NCBI GenBank assembly: GCA_023554245.1
Contig: JAMJQL010000011.1
Coordinates: 1-50,626, forward strand
Source of the DNA: Gemmatimonadota bacterium
GTDB taxonomy: Bacteria; Gemmatimonadota; Gemmatimonadetes; Palauibacterales; Palauibacteraceae
DNA: 50,626 bases
Reading direction: 5' to 3'
Under the pieces are notes generated by a model. The model was not told the DNA's origin, did no database searches, and saw only the letters and a list, made by a program, of their open reading frames with translations. The position numbers were made by a program, and so were the translations under genes. This document shows, in pieces, positions 1 to 7,910 of the stretch; the first letter of the stretch is position 1, and each line of letters starts with the position of its first letter.

Positions 1-165
1 GGCGAGGTACCGTCGAAGCAGTTCTCCCGTGGTGATCCCGAGTCCATCGGCGAGTCGGGCCGCCTCGTACGGAGTGAGCGGAATCCGGTTTCCGGGACAG
101 TTCGGACCGCAGCCCGCGCCCGCGCGCGATGCCTGGCGCCGAAACTCGTCCATGCTGCCGGTCAT
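1..165 (-). CDS. YkgJ-like cysteine-cluster protein, N-terminal fragment (runs off the left edge)
   Basis: The reverse strand reads open from an ATG at 165 to the window edge (55 codons). The N-terminus has the pattern Cys-Gly-Pro-Asn-Cys at residues 19-23, then Ile-Pro-Leu-Thr-Pro-Tyr-Glu-Ala-Ala-Arg-Leu-Ala at about 28-39 and Leu-Gly-Ile plus Glu-Leu-Leu-Arg-Arg-Tyr at about 42-53. This is the layout of the YkgJ/UPF0153 family of putative Zn/Fe-chelating proteins, where a cysteine cluster is followed by a 'LTP.EA.RLA..LG' helix. The remaining cysteines would lie outside the window. The ATG overlaps the TGA of the upstream S9 peptidase (ATGA, 162-165), which implies translational coupling. 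The family call rests on only 55 residues. The metal-binding role is a family-level statement, not seen here. Confidence 0.6.
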   Translation of the reverse strand, partial: MTGSMDEFRRQASRAGAGCGPNCPGNRIPLTPYEAARLADGLGITTGELLRRYLA

Positions 166-2657
166 CGTGCCGGGCCCGTGCTCTCGCCCCTGGCGCGGCT
201 GGCCGTGGGCTCGGAAGCGCCGGCATTCTTCACGTAGCGATCCAGCCATTCCTGCTGCTCCCACAGCATGTGCAGCAGCGATTCGCGCGATCGGTAGCCG
301 TGACTTTCGTAGGGAAGGATGACCAGCCGGGCCGTGGCCCCGAGTCCCTTGAGGGCACCGAAGTACCTCTCGCTCTGCATCGGGAAAGTGCCGGAGTTGT
401 TGTCCATCTCCCCGTGAATGAGGAGGATCGGTTCGTCGACCTGGTCGGCGTGCATGAACGGGGACATGGCGTAGTAGACCTCGGGCGCCTCCCAGTACGT
501 GCGCTCTTCGGCCTGAAACCCGAACGGGGTGAGCGTCCGGTTGTAAGCGCCGCTCCGGGCGATTCCGGCGGCGAAGAGATCGGAGTGGGCGAGGAGGTTC
601 GCTGTCATGAATGCGCCGTAGCTGTGGCCACCGATCGCCATCCGGTGCGCATCACCCACACCAAGGCGCACGAGCTCGTCGACGGCGGCGCGGGCCCCGG
701 CCACCAGCTGCTCCACGTAGGTGTCGTTGGGCTCGTCGTCTCCCTCCCCGATGATCGGAAGCGACGGATCGTCGAGCACCGCATAGCCGAGCAGCGTCCA
801 CACGTGCGGTGACCAGGCGGAGGCGCGGACGAATCGGTATGGTGAGTCGGTGACCTGGCCTGCGGCGTCCGCACTCTTGTACTCGGTCGGGTACGCCCAG
901 AGAAGCACCGGAAGTCGGCCGTCGGAAGGCTGCCAGCCCGGCGGCAGGTAGAGCGTGCCGCTCAGGTCCACTCCATCAGCGCGTGAGTACCGTATGAGCT
1001 CCTTGTCCACCTCCTTCAGGCGCGGCGCGGGATGAGAAAAGTCCGTGATCGGCCGCAGGCTGCCGGACGGTAGCTCACGCACGAAGAAGTTGGGCGGATC
1101 GTCAGGGCTCTCACGGCGGGTGAGGATGGCCGAGCCGTCGTCCTCCAGCACGGCGGCCGGCCGTTCGAACCACGGTGCTTCCGATCGGAACAAGCGGGTC
1201 GTCTCACCCGAGGCCAGGTCGTAACGGTCCACGAATGGACGGTCTCCTTCCTCGGACGCGCCGCCACCGATCAGGAACATGGAGGTGCCGCTGGCGGACC
1301 GTCGTATCACGGGGCGTCCGAAGCGATTGCCGTGAGTATCGGGGAAGCCCGGGTCGGCGTAGCGATCCTGAGTGGAGCGCTCCACGAACAGCCTCGCCGC
1401 CGCATCCGGCGCACCAGGACTCACGAGCCACTGTCGCATTTGCCGCGTCTTCCACCACGTCTCGGATACCAAGGCGAGATCATCGTCCCCCCATGTCACG
1501 CCGGCGTATCGATAGCCGAGCGAGACGAGTTCCTGCGGCTGCCCGCCGAACGGCGCTTCCAGCAGGTACAGCTTGTCCCGGACCTCGGCTTCTACCCTGG
1601 CGTCTCCCCCGTCCTGAGCCTCGGCCCAGAGGAGAGTGGCAGGCGCATCGGCCCGCCAGGAAAAGGAGCGGGGCCCCTTCGCCACGCTGCCGAAGGCGAT
1701 GGGAATCTCCTCCTGCAGGGGCAGCTCGGCCACCTGATGTACGACTGAGCCGTCACGGTCGAGGATTTCCACCCGCTGCGGGAAGCGGTAGACGGGGACG
1801 CGATAGGAGTAGGGGCGGTGCACCCATTCCACGAGCAGGTATCGACCATCGGGGGAGGGGCTGAAGTCCCACACGATTCCCGCTTCGGCGATCCTTGTGA
1901 CGGCTCCCCCCAGATCCACCCGGCCCAGCTGAACGGTGAGATAGTGATCGAACAGGGCCTCATCGTGCGCGCTTCCGAGGAGATCCTGGTACGTGCGTGC
2001 TGGCGACTCGCGTCCGGTCGCCTCCTCGATCACGGGTCCGATGGGCACCGCGGGCACGATGGGCTCCGGTCCTCGTCCGTCGGGCACGAAAGCGGCCACC
2101 AGGGTCGACGCGTCCAACCAGGCGGGCGCGTTGCCGGCGGTCAGGCTCAGCCTTCGATCAGTGAGCCGGCGGGCCGCGGCCCGTCCCACGTCCACGACCC
2201 ACAGCTCCAGCCCGGTCCCGGTATCGTGGGTGAACGAGATGTGCGTCCCGTCCGGGGACCAGCGGACGTTCTCGATCCGTGCCTCCTCGGGGAGCCCGGT
2301 CACCTCCCGTGTGGCTCCACTCTCCACGGAAACCAGGCCGAGGCCCGCCGCGCCGGTCGTGCGGCTCCGACCGTCGCTGGCCGGGTCCAGCCGGAGACCG
2401 GCGAGCTTCAACTCACGCCTCGCGAAGCTGGCGATGGATGGATACCCCGGGTACCTGATCAGCAGCATCTGGCTCTCATCCGGAGAGAGCGAGACGCTCG
2501 GCGTGGGTTCCGCGTCCACGACCTGAACGATCGCCGGATCCGGCGTCTGGTACGCCGGCGCATCCTGAGCGGAGATGGATATCGGGCCAGCCAGGAGCAG
2601 GGCGACGGAGTGCAGGAGTGTCGACGCGAACAGGACCGGGCGAGGTCGAGAATGCAT
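162..2657 (-). CDS. Secreted S9 family serine peptidase, glutamyl endopeptidase (S9D) type
   Basis: An 831-residue protein when started at the ATG at 2657. That start follows a GGAG and gives a clean signal peptide (Met-His-Ser-Arg-Pro-Arg-Pro, a hydrophobic stretch, then Ser-Ala-Gln at about 30). The open frame extends 56 codons further upstream but that part is not signal-like. The N-terminal two thirds should be the beta-propeller. The C-terminal alpha/beta-hydrolase domain carries Gly-Gly-His-Ser-Tyr-Gly-Ala-Phe (nucleophile Ser679), Gly-Glu-Met-Asp-Asn-Asn (Asp752) and Glu-Ser-His-Gly-Tyr (His786). The His-Ser-Tyr-Gly-Ala nucleophile elbow and the downstream Ala-Tyr-Asn-Arg-Thr-Leu-Thr-Pro segment match the chloroplast glutamyl endopeptidase subgroup. 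Expected role is periplasmic or secreted peptide degradation. Other S9 subfamilies are possible, and actual cleavage specificity cannot be read from the sequence. Confidence 0.88.
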   Translation of the reverse strand: MHSRPRPVLFASTLLHSVALLLAGPISISAQDAPAYQTPDPAIVQVVDAEPTPSVSLSPDESQMLLIRYPGYPSIASFARRELKLAGLRLDPASDGRSRTTGAAGLGLVSVESGATREVTGLPEEARIENVRWSPDGTHISFTHDTGTGLELWVVDVGRAAARRLTDRRLSLTAGNAPAWLDASTLVAAFVPDGRGPEPIVPAVPIGPVIEEATGRESPARTYQDLLGSAHDEALFDHYLTVQLGRVDLGGAVTRIAEAGIVWDFSPSPDGRYLLVEWVHRPYSYRVPVYRFPQRVEILDRDGSVVHQVAELPLQEEIPIAFGSVAKGPRSFSWRADAPATLLWAEAQDGGDARVEAEVRDKLYLLEAPFGGQPQELVSLGYRYAGVTWGDDDLALVSETWWKTRQMRQWLVSPGAPDAAARLFVERSTQDRYADPGFPDTHGNRFGRPVIRRSASGTSMFLIGGGASEEGDRPFVDRYDLASGETTRLFRSEAPWFERPAAVLEDDGSAILTRRESPDDPPNFFVRELPSGSLRPITDFSHPAPRLKEVDKELIRYSRADGVDLSGTLYLPPGWQPSDGRLPVLLWAYPTEYKSADAAGQVTDSPYRFVRASAWSPHVWTLLGYAVLDDPSLPIIGEGDDEPNDTYVEQLVAGARAAVDELVRLGVGDAHRMAIGGHSYGAFMTANLLAHSDLFAAGIARSGAYNRTLTPFGFQAEERTYWEAPEVYYAMSPFMHADQVDEPILLIHGEMDNNSGTFPMQSERYFGALKGLGATARLVILPYESHGYRSRESLLHMLWEQQEWLDRYVKNAGASEPTASRARGESTGPAR

Positions 2658-3076
2658 GATCTGGCTCCGCGGGTGCACGCAACGAGGTACGGTAACGGAG
2701 CGGAAAACTACATCCGGAAGCTGGATGCGACGAGAGCCGCCCCGAGGAGCGGCTCCCGCCGTGATAGAGGTGGCGTGGAGGCAAGACAAGAAACGAGGGT
2801 GGCGGCCCCCACCACACGCCCTCACCTCACCTCACACGCCACGACGCACACAAGATGGTGACTCGCTCGCGGAATGTGCATAGGACTTTGGTCCAATACG
2901 CGAATCAGCTGGTCGCACCGCCGATGGCCCCGACGAAGTCTCTGCGAAGGGGTATGACGCATCCTCCTCGTTCGATATTGTAACCGCTTCGACAACTCGA
3001 TCGCCACGGAGCAGGACGGATCGACACGCGGTGGCGGTATCTGACAAATGGACCTTCCGACGGAGGCGGCCCGGAC
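2658..3076. other. Intergenic region between divergent S9 peptidase and membrane-protein genes
   Basis: The region spans 419 bases between two divergent starts, so it should hold both promoters. A short inverted repeat (AGCCGC ... GCGGCT, near 2735-2755) and a CCTCA-rich stretch near 2820-2835 are visible. The stretch around 2970-3000 is less GC-rich than its surroundings. No -35/-10 pair with convincing spacing was found. Open frames of 60-86 codons on the minus strand lack family resemblance, and the translations look like random GC-rich sequence. Confidence 0.5.
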
Positions 3077-3985
3077 ATGGGTTCCAGTTCAACCGGACGG
3101 AGACTCGGCACGTTTCTCTGGATTCTTTCCTTCCTTCTCATGCTGGGCGCGGGCGTCTACCAGCGCCTCACCGGGCCGACGCATCCGATGCGCGTAGCCG
3201 TGGAGGTCGGCGACGAGGAGCGGACGATGCGCCTGGTACGGGCGGCCTGGACGGACGAGAAGGCCCGTATCGCGATTCCGGCGATTGCCGGGGTCGACGG
3301 GGGTGTGTTGAGCTGGCGCCGCTATCCCACGGACGATGCCTGGACCGAGTTGGCGCTCGCGCGGGAGGGAGAGGAGTGGGTGGCACGGCTTCCGATCCAG
3401 CCTGCAGCAGGAAAGCTGGAGTACTGGGTCGATCTCGCGGTGGACGGTCGAATGCAACGACTTCCCGCGGCGGAAGATGGCCAGGCGGTCCTGCGTTATC
3501 GGGATCCCGTTCCACTCGGGGTGCTGATCCCCCATATCGCGTTCATGTTCTTCGGCGTGCTGATCGCCTGGCGCGCAGGCCTGGGCGCGATCGCTCAGCC
3601 GGTCGGGCTCGGGCGTCTTGCCTGGTGGGCGTTCGGACTGTTCACGATCGGGGGGATGATCCTGGGTCCCATCGTGCAGAAATACGCCTTCGGAGAGTAC
3701 TGGACGGGAATCCCCTTCGGCTGGGATCTCACGGACAACAAGACCCTGGTCATGTGGCTGGCGTGGCTGATCGCGGCAATGGCGTTGTCGAAGATGCGGC
3801 CCGTCACCGGAGTCGATGCGGCAGAGCCGCAACGCTCGAGCCCGGCCGCCCGAGGTCTCGTCCTGCTGGCCGCGATCGTCACGGTGGGCGTCTACCTGAT
3901 TCCGCACAGTGTGCAGGGCAGCGAACTGGATTACGAAGCCATCGAGCAGGGTGTACCGGCGGAGGAAGCGATCGGGATCGGTTGA
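3077..3985 (+). CDS. Conserved-looking membrane protein of unknown function
   Basis: A 302-residue protein starting at an ATG preceded by GGAGG at about 3062. It has an N-terminal membrane anchor (residues 11-28), a roughly 110-residue soluble segment (33-143) that looks like a beta-rich extracytoplasmic domain, and then four predicted membrane helices (about 147-165, 181-200, 224-238, 259-276). Between helices three and four sits a distinctive polar motif, Glu-Tyr-Trp-Thr-Gly-Ile-Pro-Phe-Gly-Trp-Asp-Leu-Thr-Asp-Asn-Lys (207-222), which is likely the functionally constrained part. No family is recognised with confidence. The OsmC gene follows 42 bp downstream on the same strand, so they may be cotranscribed. 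Function is unknown. Confidence 0.75.
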   Translation: MGSSSTGRRLGTFLWILSFLLMLGAGVYQRLTGPTHPMRVAVEVGDEERTMRLVRAAWTDEKARIAIPAIAGVDGGVLSWRRYPTDDAWTELALAREGEEWVARLPIQPAAGKLEYWVDLAVDGRMQRLPAAEDGQAVLRYRDPVPLGVLIPHIAFMFFGVLIAWRAGLGAIAQPVGLGRLAWWAFGLFTIGGMILGPIVQKYAFGEYWTGIPFGWDLTDNKTLVMWLAWLIAAMALSKMRPVTGVDAAEPQRSSPAARGLVLLAAIVTVGVYLIPHSVQGSELDYEAIEQGVPAEEAIGIG

Positions 3986-4027
3986 CAAACGAGACGGAAA
4001 TCGAGCAGCCGCAACAGGAGGACACGC

Positions 4028-4444
4028 ATGGTCTGGGTCACCGCGAGCATGACGGAGAACACGCGAGTTGCATTGACGAATGGTCGGCACGAGTGGAAGT
4101 CGGACGAGCCGCTCGAGAAAGAGGGCGACGACACGGGTCCGACGCCCTACGAGCTGCTGCTCGGTTCGCTGGCTGCCTGCACGCTGATCACCCTCCAGTT
4201 GTATGCCCGGCACAAGGGTATCGCTCTGGGAGGAGTCACGGCGCGCTACGAACACGAGAAGCAGGACGACACCGATGACCTCGGGAAGAAGAAGGTCGTC
4301 GATGTCCTGACCAGCCACGTTGAGATCGCGGGGGAGTTCACCGATGCGCAACGCGAGCGGCTGGCCCAGATCGTCTCGCGATGCCCGGTGCACAAGACGA
4401 TCGAGAACGGTTCGCGGGTCGTCGACCGGGTCGAATTCGTCTGA
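4028..4444 (+). CDS. OsmC/Ohr family peroxiredoxin-like protein
   Basis: A 138-residue protein with a strong ribosome-binding site (AGGAGG about 6 bases before the ATG). The two family cysteines are both present: Cys51 in Leu-Ala-Ala-Cys-Thr on the central helix and Cys119 in Ser-Arg-Cys-Pro-Val-His-Lys-Thr. OsmC/Ohr proteins use this pair to reduce organic hydroperoxides with dithiol reductants in the cytoplasm. The Gly-Pro-Thr-Pro-Tyr-Glu-Leu-Leu-Leu-Gly-Ser-Leu-Ala signature (37-49) and the full length (about 140 residues) match the OsmC-like (YhfA-type) branch rather than classical Ohr. It lies 42 bp behind a membrane protein gene and converges on the hemolysin-III gene. Substrate is not known. 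Confidence 0.93.
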   Translation: MVWVTASMTENTRVALTNGRHEWKSDEPLEKEGDDTGPTPYELLLGSLAACTLITLQLYARHKGIALGGVTARYEHEKQDDTDDLGKKKVVDVLTSHVEIAGEFTDAQRERLAQIVSRCPVHKTIENGSRVVDRVEFV

Positions 4445-4456
4445 GTGATTCGGGCC

Positions 4457-5113
4457 TCAGCCCGCCAGGATGAGCAGGGCGAGGGCCACGACGTGCGAGG
4501 TGCTCCCCGCGATCACGAACAGATGCCAGATCGCGTGGGAGTACGGCAGGCGTCGGTTCAGGTAAAACGCGGTGCCGGCGGTGTAGGCGATTCCTCCGAC
4601 CGCGAGCCAGACCAGGACCGAACCGGGCAGTGTCTCGGCGACCGGTCGCGCGGCGACTACCACCAACCACCCCATGGCGATGTAGACTGCCGTCGAAAGG
4701 CGCCGGAATCGCCCGGTGAAGAAGAGCTTGAATACGACGCCCGCGGCTGCCAGTCCCCAGATCACCCCGAACAGCGTCCAGCCGAGCCCGCCCCGCACGC
4801 CGCCCAGCATGAAGGGCGTGTAGGTTCCCGCGATCAGCGCGTAGATCGCGCAATGGTCGGCGACCTTCAGCCGCGCCTTCGCCGATTCGGCAGGAACCGC
4901 GTGATAGAGGGTCGAGATGGTATAGAGTGCAACCATAGAGAGGGCGAACACGGCCGTCCCGATGGCCAGCCACGCATTTCCTTTCATCACGGCGAGGACC
5001 ATGAGCGCGGATCCCGCGGCCACGCTGGCCACCGCTCCGAATCCGTGAGTTACGCTGTTCGCAAGCTCTTCGCGTTCGATCTGCATCCGCCGCTCGATTC
5101 TCCGCCCCGACAT
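4457..5113 (-). CDS. Hemolysin III family (PAQR-like, YqfA/TrhA) membrane protein
   Basis: A 218-residue, seven-helix integral membrane protein. The family's conserved polar residues are present: Asn-Ser-Val-Thr-His-Gly (His23), Ser-Thr-Leu-Tyr-His-Ala (Ser67, His71), Ala-Asp-His-Cys-Ala-Ile-Tyr with Ile-Ala-Gly-Thr-Tyr-Thr-Pro (about 85-100), and the C-terminal His-Ala-Ile-Trp-His plus Ser-Thr-Ser-His. These histidines and the aspartate would form the zinc site shared with eukaryotic PAQR/adiponectin receptors. Members of this family have been linked to membrane lipid homeostasis. The name 'hemolysin' is historical. A second in-frame ATG (5083, starting Met-Gln-Ile-Glu-Arg-Glu-Glu) is an equally plausible start. 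It converges with osmC at a 12-bp gap. Confidence 0.92.
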   Translation of the reverse strand: MSGRRIERRMQIEREELANSVTHGFGAVASVAAGSALMVLAVMKGNAWLAIGTAVFALSMVALYTISTLYHAVPAESAKARLKVADHCAIYALIAGTYTPFMLGGVRGGLGWTLFGVIWGLAAAGVVFKLFFTGRFRRLSTAVYIAMGWLVVVAARPVAETLPGSVLVWLAVGGIAYTAGTAFYLNRRLPYSHAIWHLFVIAGSTSHVVALALLILAG

Positions 5114-5277
5114 TCCGCGTTCGAGAATAGGTCGGGCCTGCTCCCGCTGTAAACCTCTCGGATGCCCTCGTTCCGTGAACCCGCCCGGGAACCGATTCCC
5201 CCGGGCAGCCGTTCTCTTATCAGCGCCCCATCCGAGGGGGACGCAAATACCACGTGCAGATCGAGGAGGGAAAGCCG

Positions 5278-5913
5278 ATGAGTGCGAAATGGAGTGTCGT
5301 GGCCGTGGCTGCCGTTCTGGTGCTGGCCGGGTGCGGCGGCGAAGCGAGCGGAGAAGGAGGTCACGCCGACGCCGCCTCGGCCAACCCGTGTGCGGCAGCC
5401 AATCCCTGCGCGGCGGGGACCACGGAAGCTATGCTCGACGTCGAAGCGATACGGCAGGGAGATCGGATTCTGAACGCGCACGGCAGGAGTGCAGAGGAGT
5501 TGACGGAACTCGGCAGGCAGCTATGGCAGGACCCGGCGCTTAGCGCAACGGGCTCCACCTCGTGTGCTACGTGTCACACGGCCGAGGGCACCGAGATGAT
5601 GAATCAGGGATTCTGGAAGCCCTATCCGCACGCCGTCCAGATGGCCCGGGACAGGGCGGGCCTCGAGACGGTGAACGCTTCCGAGATGATCCAGCTCTGC
5701 ATGGCGATTCCGATGAACGCGGAGCCCCTCGACTACCAGTCGCTCGAACTCGCGGCCCTCACCGCCTTCGTGACGGAGCTGCACGCCACGACCACACCGC
5801 CAGCCGATGCGAATCCCTGCGCCGCGACGCAGAACCCGTGCGCTGCGCAGAATCCCTGCGCAGCAGAGATGAATCCGTGCGCGGCCGCGCAGAATCCGTG
5901 CGGCGGGAGGTGA
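5278..5913 (+). CDS. Heme c-binding lipoprotein with Asn-Pro-Cys-Ala-Ala repeats
   Basis: A 211-residue protein. The ATG at 5278 sits 7-8 bases after GAGGAGGG, which is preferred over the upstream in-frame start at 5254. Residues 1-19 form a lipoprotein signal (Leu-Ala-Gly-Cys, lipidated Cys19). A single heme c site Cys-Ala-Thr-Cys-His lies at 96-100, followed by Thr-Glu-Met-Met and several further methionines that could supply the distal ligand. The heme domain is bracketed by Asn-Pro-Cys-Ala-Ala motifs: two between the lipid anchor and the domain, and five forming the C-terminus. The seven extra cysteines have no heme-site spacing. The heme domain resembles small periplasmic c-type cytochromes. 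The role of the cysteine repeats is unknown (metal binding or cross-linking are guesses). It converges with the M20 peptidase gene. Confidence 0.85.
   Translation: MSAKWSVVAVAAVLVLAGCGGEASGEGGHADAASANPCAAANPCAAGTTEAMLDVEAIRQGDRILNAHGRSAEELTELGRQLWQDPALSATGSTSCATCHTAEGTEMMNQGFWKPYPHAVQMARDRAGLETVNASEMIQLCMAIPMNAEPLDYQSLELAALTAFVTELHATTTPPADANPCAATQNPCAAQNPCAAEMNPCAAAQNPCGGR
5812..5901 (+). repeat. In-frame Asn-Pro-Cys-Ala-Ala coding repeats
   Basis: Five units coding for Asn-Pro-Cys followed by small residues end the heme lipoprotein. At DNA level each begins AATCC(C/G)TGC or AACCCGTGC and units are 15 to 18 bp apart. Two similar units occur near 5391-5411 at the protein's N-terminal side. 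Codon choice varies between units, so the repeat is not a recent slippage product and is probably kept at the protein level. Confidence 0.8.
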
Positions 5914-5929
5914 AAGAACGACTCGGACC

Positions 5930-5967
5930 GGGGGCGCTTCTCAGGATGCAGGGGTCGGAGCGCCCCC
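5930..5967. terminator. Possible bidirectional terminator between convergent genes
   Basis: A perfect 8-bp inverted repeat, GGGGGCGC (5930-5937) and GCGCCCCC (5960-5967), flanks the 22-base junction between the heme lipoprotein and the M20 peptidase, including the latter's stop codon. There is no T-run, so intrinsic termination is uncertain. Confidence 0.35.
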
Positions 5968-7185
5968 GCTCGCCCCGGCGGGGATCGCGGAGTTCCGGGG
6001 AATTTCGTGGGTGCTGGACCGTTCGTCGATCAGGGGGGGACCCAGCATGAGGCAGGCGAGAAGGGCTGCGCGCTCGGGCAGGCTGTCCACGACGACGTGC
6101 TCGTGAACGGCGTGGGCTCCGTCTCCGACGGGCCCGAGGCCATCGAGTGTGGCACAGTGGAGGCTGGTGAGATTCCCGTCCGAACCTCCACCCGAGGTAC
6201 CCTCGGAGATCTCGATCCCGAGCCGGTCGGCGGCGTCCAGAGCTCGCTCCCACAGTCGGCGGTTGCGCGGGGTCTTCTCGAGCGGAAGGCGATCCATGCC
6301 TCCGGTGACCTCGAGCTCCGTTCCCGGCGTCGTCGGCTGGAGCGAGCGTATCGCCTCCGTCACGCGGGGTCCGTCTTCAGCGTGCAGGACCCTTACGTCG
6401 ATGGTCGCCTGACTGACCGGGGCCACGACGTTGGTGCGCATCCCGCCGTCGATGGTGCCGACGTTGACGCTTATTCCGCGCTCCGGGTCGTTGAGAGCGA
6501 AGAGTTGCTGGATGCACAGCGAGAGCTCGAGGATGGCGCTGGCACCCTTTTCTGGCTCGACGCCGGCGTGAGCGGCGCGACCATGGACCTTCAGGTGGAA
6601 ATGACCGTTCCCCTTCCGGGCGGTCTTCAGCTGCCCGGCCGGACCGAGGCCCGGCTCGAGAACGAAAGCGCGGTCCGCGATCCGCGCGAGGCGCTCGATC
6701 AATCGCCGTGAGTCGTGGCTTCCGGTCTCCTCGTCGCTGTTGATCAGGACCACCGGCGTAACCTGAAGCCGCGCAGCGGTCGAGCGAATCGCCTCGAGAG
6801 CGTAGACGATCTCGACCAGACCGCCCTTCATGTCGAACGCGCCGGGACCGTACAGCCGGCCGTCCTCCCTGCGCACGGGCATCTCGGTGATCGTGCCGAT
6901 GGGCCAGACCGTGTCGCTGTGTCCGATCAGCATCTGCATCGGGAGCCGGCGAGTGCGATCAGCGGGGACGGCGAGCAGCATGCCGCCGGACTTCCGACCG
7001 GCGAATTTTCGGACCCGCATCCCCAGCGACTCGAGCTTCCCGGCGAGGCTTCGCTGGGTGGGCTCCTGCGCCTCCGGCTCGAGGGTCGGAGACTCGGAAG
7101 CGACCAGGGTCGCCAGGAATTCGGCCATCTCCTCGCGTCGATCCGACAGGAATTCGAGGAGCTGCGACTCCACCGTTGGCGACAC
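5941..7185 (-). CDS. M20 family metallopeptidase, carboxypeptidase G2-like
   Basis: A 414-residue protein when started at the GTG at 7185, just after the flavin reductase stop. A GTG at 7173 is an alternative. A much longer open frame upstream is only the off-frame shadow of the flavin reductase. The di-metal site of the M20 family is complete: Gly-His-Ser-Asp-Thr-Val (His89, Asp91), Gly-Ala-Phe-Asp-Met-Lys-Gly-Gly (bridging Asp118), Asn-Ser-Asp-Glu-Glu-Thr-Gly-Ser (general base Glu152 and ligand Glu153), Leu-Glu-Pro-Gly (Glu178), and a C-terminal Val-His-Glu-His. The order and length resemble glutamate carboxypeptidase G2. It is expected to hydrolyse C-terminal amino acids or acylated amino acids. 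There is no signal peptide. The substrate is not determinable. Confidence 0.88.
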   Translation of the reverse strand: MSPTVESQLLEFLSDRREEMAEFLATLVASESPTLEPEAQEPTQRSLAGKLESLGMRVRKFAGRKSGGMLLAVPADRTRRLPMQMLIGHSDTVWPIGTITEMPVRREDGRLYGPGAFDMKGGLVEIVYALEAIRSTAARLQVTPVVLINSDEETGSHDSRRLIERLARIADRAFVLEPGLGPAGQLKTARKGNGHFHLKVHGRAAHAGVEPEKGASAILELSLCIQQLFALNDPERGISVNVGTIDGGMRTNVVAPVSQATIDVRVLHAEDGPRVTEAIRSLQPTTPGTELEVTGGMDRLPLEKTPRNRRLWERALDAADRLGIEISEGTSGGGSDGNLTSLHCATLDGLGPVGDGAHAVHEHVVVDSLPERAALLACLMLGPPLIDERSSTHEIPRNSAIPAGASGGAPTPAS

Positions 7186-7190
7186 CGGTC

Positions 7191-7805
7191 TCAACGCTTG
7201 AATCCGGCGGGAAACGGAAACGAAAAGGTCTGCTCGATGCTGGCGAAGCGCGCCGGTGGAAGATAGGCGAGCAGAGGCGCGTGTCGGATCAGATCCTGAC
7301 CGTCGCGTTCCAGGGTGCGAAGCGAGTCGGGCGCAATCCGGGCGGCGACGATACGCCCAGTAATCAGGCTGTTCTCGCCGAATCCATCGACGGTCTTGAA
7401 CGCCTCGCACTCGAGGAACAGGTACGACTGTGCAATGAATTCGCCCTCGACGACCGTCGCGGGCCTCGTCTCGACCGACTCGAGTTCGAGCTTCTCCCCA
7501 TCCTCTCCCCCGCAACGGGGTGCCGCACAGAGGCTGGCGAGGACTACCTGGTCGGGTCTGGGCATGCTGACCGTAAAGGCGCCCTCGCGTTCGATGTTTC
7601 TGTACGTGGCGTGCCGGGGCGTACACACGAAGCCGAAGTAATTCTGCCAGCCCATCGGCGTAACCATGTGCTTCGGTGCGAAATCGGTGCGCCCATCGGG
7701 CTCGCGCGTACCGATCACCGCGAGGGGCGAGACCCAGAAGAACCTGTCCCAGATCGGCTGGCGAAGGTCCAGCTTCTTGAGCTTCTGCAGCGGCTTCCCT
7801 TGCAT
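7191..7805 (-). CDS. Flavin reductase family protein (FMN-binding split barrel)
   Basis: A 204-residue protein starting at the ATG at 7805, preceded by GGGAG. The sequence runs Trp-Asp-Arg-Phe-Phe-Trp-Val-Ser-Pro-Leu-Ala-Val-Ile-Gly-Thr (about 19-33), then Asp-Phe-Ala-Pro-Lys-His-Met-Val-Thr-Pro and Tyr-Phe-Gly-Phe-Val-Cys-Thr-Pro. This is the Flavin_Reduct split-barrel pattern in which the substrate's second segment (normally 'ANIAPFSYFN') contacts FMN. Such proteins reduce FMN/FAD with NAD(P)H or act as FMN-dependent oxidoreductases. It is divergent from the Rieske oxygenase gene 105 bp away and 5 bp ahead of the M20 peptidase, so it could supply electrons to the former, but Rieske systems usually need a different reductase. 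That partnership is inference only. Confidence 0.85.
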   Translation of the reverse strand: MQGKPLQKLKKLDLRQPIWDRFFWVSPLAVIGTREPDGRTDFAPKHMVTPMGWQNYFGFVCTPRHATYRNIEREGAFTVSMPRPDQVVLASLCAAPRCGGEDGEKLELESVETRPATVVEGEFIAQSYLFLECEAFKTVDGFGENSLITGRIVAARIAPDSLRTLERDGQDLIRHAPLLAYLPPARFASIEQTFSFPFPAGFKR

Positions 7806-7910
7806 CCTGCGCTCCCGGCCTCTTGGGCAGCGGGGGTGTTCCCCGCGGTGTATCAAGCATAACATCTCCGCGTTCCCTGCCACCCGCAACCGCCACTGGT
7901 GGACCGCTGC

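Noticed and set aside
2822-3141. Minus-strand ORFs of 61-86 codons between the S9 peptidase and the membrane protein
   Set aside because: They show no ribosome-binding site, no family resemblance, and compositions typical of random GC-rich frames.
3089-4393. 434-codon minus-strand ORF opposite the membrane protein and osmC
   Set aside because: It is an antisense shadow. Both plus-strand genes have clear motifs and ribosome-binding sites.
7186-7896. N-terminal 230-codon extension of the M20 peptidase frame
   Set aside because: It is the off-frame complement of the flavin reductase coding sequence. The translation is Arg-rich and has no peptidase features, while flavin reductase motifs are clear in the other frame.
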